Assembly (NCBI RefSeq): GCF_003201975.1
Contig: NZ_QJJQ01000010.1
Location: 1 to 64,000, forward strand
Reading direction: 5' to 3'
DNA: 64,000 bases
DNA from: Pseudogracilibacillus auburnensis
GTDB lineage: Bacteria > Bacillota > Bacilli > Bacillales > Amphibacillaceae
Position numbers and translations under genes: made by a program. Of this stretch, positions 61,832 to 64,000 are shown one piece after another. The notes under the pieces are model-generated. The model saw nothing but the letters and a program-made list of their open reading frames with translations, did no database searches and was not told the origin of the DNA. Each line of letters opens with the position of its first letter. Within the stretch, counting starts at the first letter, position 1.

Positions 61832-62737
61832 TTAATCGTGATTCATTCCTGACAATTCATTCAATGCTTTTACAAAATTCCCTTGATGTTTATCCAACAT
61901 ATATTTGGCTTTTTCAACACAAAGGTGAAACATTAGCATTAAAATTGCTATACGAGTGTCGCCACCAGCTGTTTCATTTGCTGCCTCTGCTGTTTCCATA
62001 TCAGCCCCTGTTAATTCTGTAATAATATAAATAGCACGCTTTCTTAATTTTTCATTCGTTGCTTGAAGATTGATCATCAAATTTTCGTATACTTTTCCCG
62101 TTTTAATCATTGTTACAGTGGATAACATATTTAAAACCATCTTTTGTGCAGTACCTGCTTTTAAACGAGTAGATCCTGTCACCACTTCTGCACCTACTGG
62201 AAGTTCAATTGCCACATCTACCAATCTGGATAATGCTGCGTTTTCATTGCAAGAAATACTAATTGTCTCGGCACCAAGGTTCAATGCTTCGCGAATAGCT
62301 CCTATGACATAGGGTGTTTGGCCACTTGACGCAATACCAACGACAACATCTTTTGCCGTTACATTCTTTTTGACATCATACATGCCTAACTCTGTGCTAT
62401 CCTCAGCGTTTTCTATCGCCTTACGTAATGCTTTATCCCCTCCCGCTATCACTCCTTTGATTAATTCCGGTGATACGCCAAAGGTAGGTGGACATTCAGA
62501 CGCATCTAAAACTCCTAATCTTCCACTAGTTCCAGCACCAAAGTAGACGACATGACCACCTGCTTCGATTGTTTCGACCATGACTTTAATAGCCTTCTCT
62601 ATTTGGGGTAATGCTTTTTCAACAACGTAAGGTACTTTTTTATCCTGTTCATTGATCAGATGAATTATTTCCTGTATTGAGTTTTGGTGTAAATTGTTCG
62701 ATTCTGTATTTCTCTTTTCTGTTAACAGTTTTTTCAT
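61832..62737 (-). CDS. murQ: N-acetylmuramic acid 6-phosphate etherase
   Basis: This 301-aa SIS-domain lyase splits the lactyl ether of MurNAc 6-phosphate, giving GlcNAc 6-phosphate and D-lactate. It has VVYFGAGTSGRLGVLDASECPPTFG (phosphosugar loop GAGTSGRLG and catalytic glutamate in SECPPTFG), VGIASSGQTPYVIGA and GSTRLKAGTAQKMVLNML. A C-terminal UBA-like helical segment (ETAEAANETAGGDTRIAILM) completes the family length. Strong consensus promoter upstream. Confidence 0.94.
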   Translation of the reverse strand: MKKLLTEKRNTESNNLHQNSIQEIIHLINEQDKKVPYVVEKALPQIEKAIKVMVETIEAGGHVVYFGAGTSGRLGVLDASECPPTFGVSPELIKGVIAGGDKALRKAIENAEDSTELGMYDVKKNVTAKDVVVGIASSGQTPYVIGAIREALNLGAETISISCNENAALSRLVDVAIELPVGAEVVTGSTRLKAGTAQKMVLNMLSTVTMIKTGKVYENLMINLQATNEKLRKRAIYIITELTGADMETAEAANETAGGDTRIAILMLMFHLCVEKAKYMLDKHQGNFVKALNELSGMNHD

Positions 62738-63034
62738 TTATTGTACCTTCCTTATTTCATCATAAAGTTACGTTTGAAGTCTACTTATGACAGGAATTTT
62801 ATTTACTTTTCACGAACTCATGATAAATGATTTCATGAATTTCTATCCTAATTTTTTGCATTTGGTCTATCCCAAATGTCTCATGTTTGTTAGAAATACA
62901 AATATTAGTATTTTATTTTGTCTAAATTTTACCCCCATAACCAAATTTGGAATTCCACAATTCTGAATAATTCAATTATATACGCAGTTCTTTCTATTTT
63001 TATTTATTATAATGTGGTTGATTTTTTTTGTCAA
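62738..63034 (-). promoter_or_regulatory. Consensus sigma-A promoter and palindrome-rich leader of murQ
   Basis: TTGACA (63029-63034) and TATAAT (63006-63011) are separated by exactly 17 bp on the minus strand. The ~260-nt leader contains overlapping palindromes CCAAATTTGG (62941-62950) and TGGAATTCCA (62948-62957) about 45 nt after the -10, candidates for binding by an RpiR/MurR-type repressor. A strong promoter with nearby dyads suggests tight repression. Confidence 0.65.
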
Positions 63035-63153
63035 TAATAATTTAAATTTTTAGAAATATTATTTCATTATTTGCAAAAAAATATCTTTTGTCAAACAGAG
63101 GAGATGATCGTCTTAGAGATACTTTTTCTATTTGACTCTTAAGATATCCTTTT

Positions 63154-63963
63154 TTACACTTTTACGTATTCATAAACTTCTTTCCCTATTTGGTTGATCA
63201 TTCGTATAGCTTTATTCTGGTTGCAACCTTCCGATAATACGTTAATGATCACAGTTCGATCTCTTTTGTAAAGCACACCTGTATCATGATACAGATTTTC
63301 AACACTCCCTGTTTTACTTGCAAACGTCCATTCAGGTTGTTGACCAATATGCTTTATTGGTATGTCTGGAAAGTATGCTGTTAAATGTTGGATTTGTTGT
63401 CGTTTCAAAAGATCAATCATCTGTTCACAAGCATATTGCGAGCTGAATTTCCCTTCAACAACTGTTCGATAAAAAGTAGAAACATCATGAGCAGTAATCA
63501 TATTTCTACCTTCCAATTGAACAGGTACGGTCATTAATTTATTGTAAAAAGAACTATGTAACATGCCAATTTGGCTCATCGTAGCTTGGATTTGTTTCTT
63601 ACCTAGTCGATCTATCACCATATTCGTTGCTGTGTTATCACTTTGAATAATCATTAACATCAATAAATCATAGAATGTTAGCTCTAATCCAATAGATAAA
63701 TGTTGCAAAACACCTGCCCCACCAACGACATCTACTTTTTTCAGTTTGATCTTTTCACTTAAACATAATAATCCTTGATCGGCCATTGAAAAAGCAGTTG
63801 CCATAATAGGCAATTTTATGATACTAGCAGCATAATATTGGTGCTTACCATTGATCGATAAACTATCTTGCTTATCTAAATCTTCCACTACGATAGCCCA
63901 ATTCCCATCTTCCGATTTTACTAACTGTTCTAGTCTTTCTTTCAGTTCATTTATAATAAGCAC
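63154..63963 (-). CDS. Class-A beta-lactamase-like serine hydrolase without signal peptide
   Basis: This 269-aa protein has the penicillin-recognising fold motifs in order: SxxK in AASIIKLP (about residue 45), SDN in IIQSDNTATNM (about 108) and KTG in FASKTGSVENLYHD (about 218). The N terminus MLIINELKERLEQLVKSEDG is charged, so unlike true beta-lactamases it seems cytoplasmic. Start is a GTG at 63961-63963, close behind the likely end of an upstream gene. In this setting an esterase or amidase acting on imported muropeptides is plausible; a role as an antibiotic resistance enzyme is unlikely. Confidence 0.82.
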   Translation of the reverse strand: MLIINELKERLEQLVKSEDGNWAIVVEDLDKQDSLSINGKHQYYAASIIKLPIMATAFSMADQGLLCLSEKIKLKKVDVVGGAGVLQHLSIGLELTFYDLLMLMIIQSDNTATNMVIDRLGKKQIQATMSQIGMLHSSFYNKLMTVPVQLEGRNMITAHDVSTFYRTVVEGKFSSQYACEQMIDLLKRQQIQHLTAYFPDIPIKHIGQQPEWTFASKTGSVENLYHDTGVLYKRDRTVIINVLSEGCNQNKAIRMINQIGKEVYEYVKV

Positions 63964-63970
63964 CTACTTT

Positions 63971-64000
63971 TCATTTAACTTTTGGAACGATACGATGATA
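63971..64000 (-). CDS. Possible 3' end of an upstream gene (edge fragment)
   Basis: The last nine codons before a TGA at 63971-63973 read YHRIVPKVK on the minus strand. A gene ending here, 7 nt before the GTG of the serine hydrolase, would place that hydrolase inside a longer operon. Too short to identify. Confidence 0.25.
   Translation of the reverse strand, partial: YHRIVPKVK

Noticed and set aside
63154-63963. Acquired antibiotic-resistance beta-lactamase
   Set aside because: No signal peptide and a murein-salvage neighbourhood; the fold alone does not show resistance.

Overview
The window is a 64-kb piece of chromosome from a low-GC, Gram-positive, Bacillaceae-type bacterium. The evidence is A+T-rich DNA, strong AGGAGG-type ribosome binding sites, frequent TTG/GTG starts, many close relatives of Bacillus subtilis genes (ypjP, yknXYZ, brxC/ytxJ, scoAB, thiMED, rbs) and rho-independent terminators with long T runs. 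No rRNA, tRNA or CRISPR array was seen.

Layout. 0-7.6 kb: the start of an IS200/IS605-type tnpB running off the left edge, a small membrane protein, glycolate oxidase glcDF facing a CdaR-type regulator plus metallo-beta-lactamase-fold gene, an S66 LD-carboxypeptidase-like gene and the stump of an amino-acid ABC ATPase. 7.7-9.1 kb: 3-oxoacid CoA-transferase scoAB. 9.5-13.5 kb (minus strand): a cupin, a TIM-barrel PEP-hydrolase-like protein, a Tm-1-like ATP-binding protein, and an AraC regulator whose sensor half is a paralogue of the TIM-barrel enzyme. 13.6-14.9 kb: gene-free DNA with an inverted pair of interspersed repeats. 15.0-22.6 kb (minus): a bacterial microcompartment (BMC) operon of the sugar-phosphate-utilizing (SPU) kind, holding deoC, three pentamer and two hexamer shell proteins, rpiB, tpi, an acylating aldehyde dehydrogenase, a flavoprotein-like protein, pduL and a DeoR/SorC regulator. 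22.8-28.8 kb (minus): a ribose operon rbsR-D-A-C-B-K with four RbsR-type operators.

29-34.6 kb: a frameshifted amidohydrolase, a MerR/MFS pair, ypjP and a DHA2 drug-efflux gene divergent from a TetR regulator with a threefold 17-bp operator-like repeat. 35.6-38.8 kb: a TPP riboswitch followed by thiW-thiD-thiM-thiE. 39-43.5 kb: an Eis-like acetyltransferase and the yknX-Y-Z efflux ABC system. 44-48.7 kb: a Nudix hydrolase, a TipAS-type MerR regulator, an HssRS-like haem-sensing two-component system and, behind a two-half-site HssR-like box, a small oxidase-subunit-I-like membrane protein. 48.9-57 kb: bacilliredoxin, an XRE/DUF3169 pair, a DUF6320/acyltransferase pair, a YisP-like squalene/phytoene synthase-family protein, an AAA ATPase and an AI-2E-family transporter. 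57.4-64 kb (minus): a probable muropeptide/amino-sugar salvage cluster with D-aminopeptidase, two ABC permeases, a binding lipoprotein, murQ and a class-A beta-lactamase-like hydrolase lacking a signal peptide.

How the parts work together. The BMC operon should split deoxyribose 5-phosphate into acetaldehyde and glyceraldehyde 3-phosphate inside a shell, then convert acetaldehyde through acetyl-CoA to acetyl phosphate. Five of its proteins carry N-terminal amphipathic helices that look like encapsulation peptides. No alcohol dehydrogenase and no BMC-T shell protein is encoded there, so cofactor recycling is an open question. Two families of noncoding repeats run through the window: arrays of a ~20-bp phased motif around TTATGTGC at three loci, and a larger mosaic, MITE-like element in several degenerate copies.
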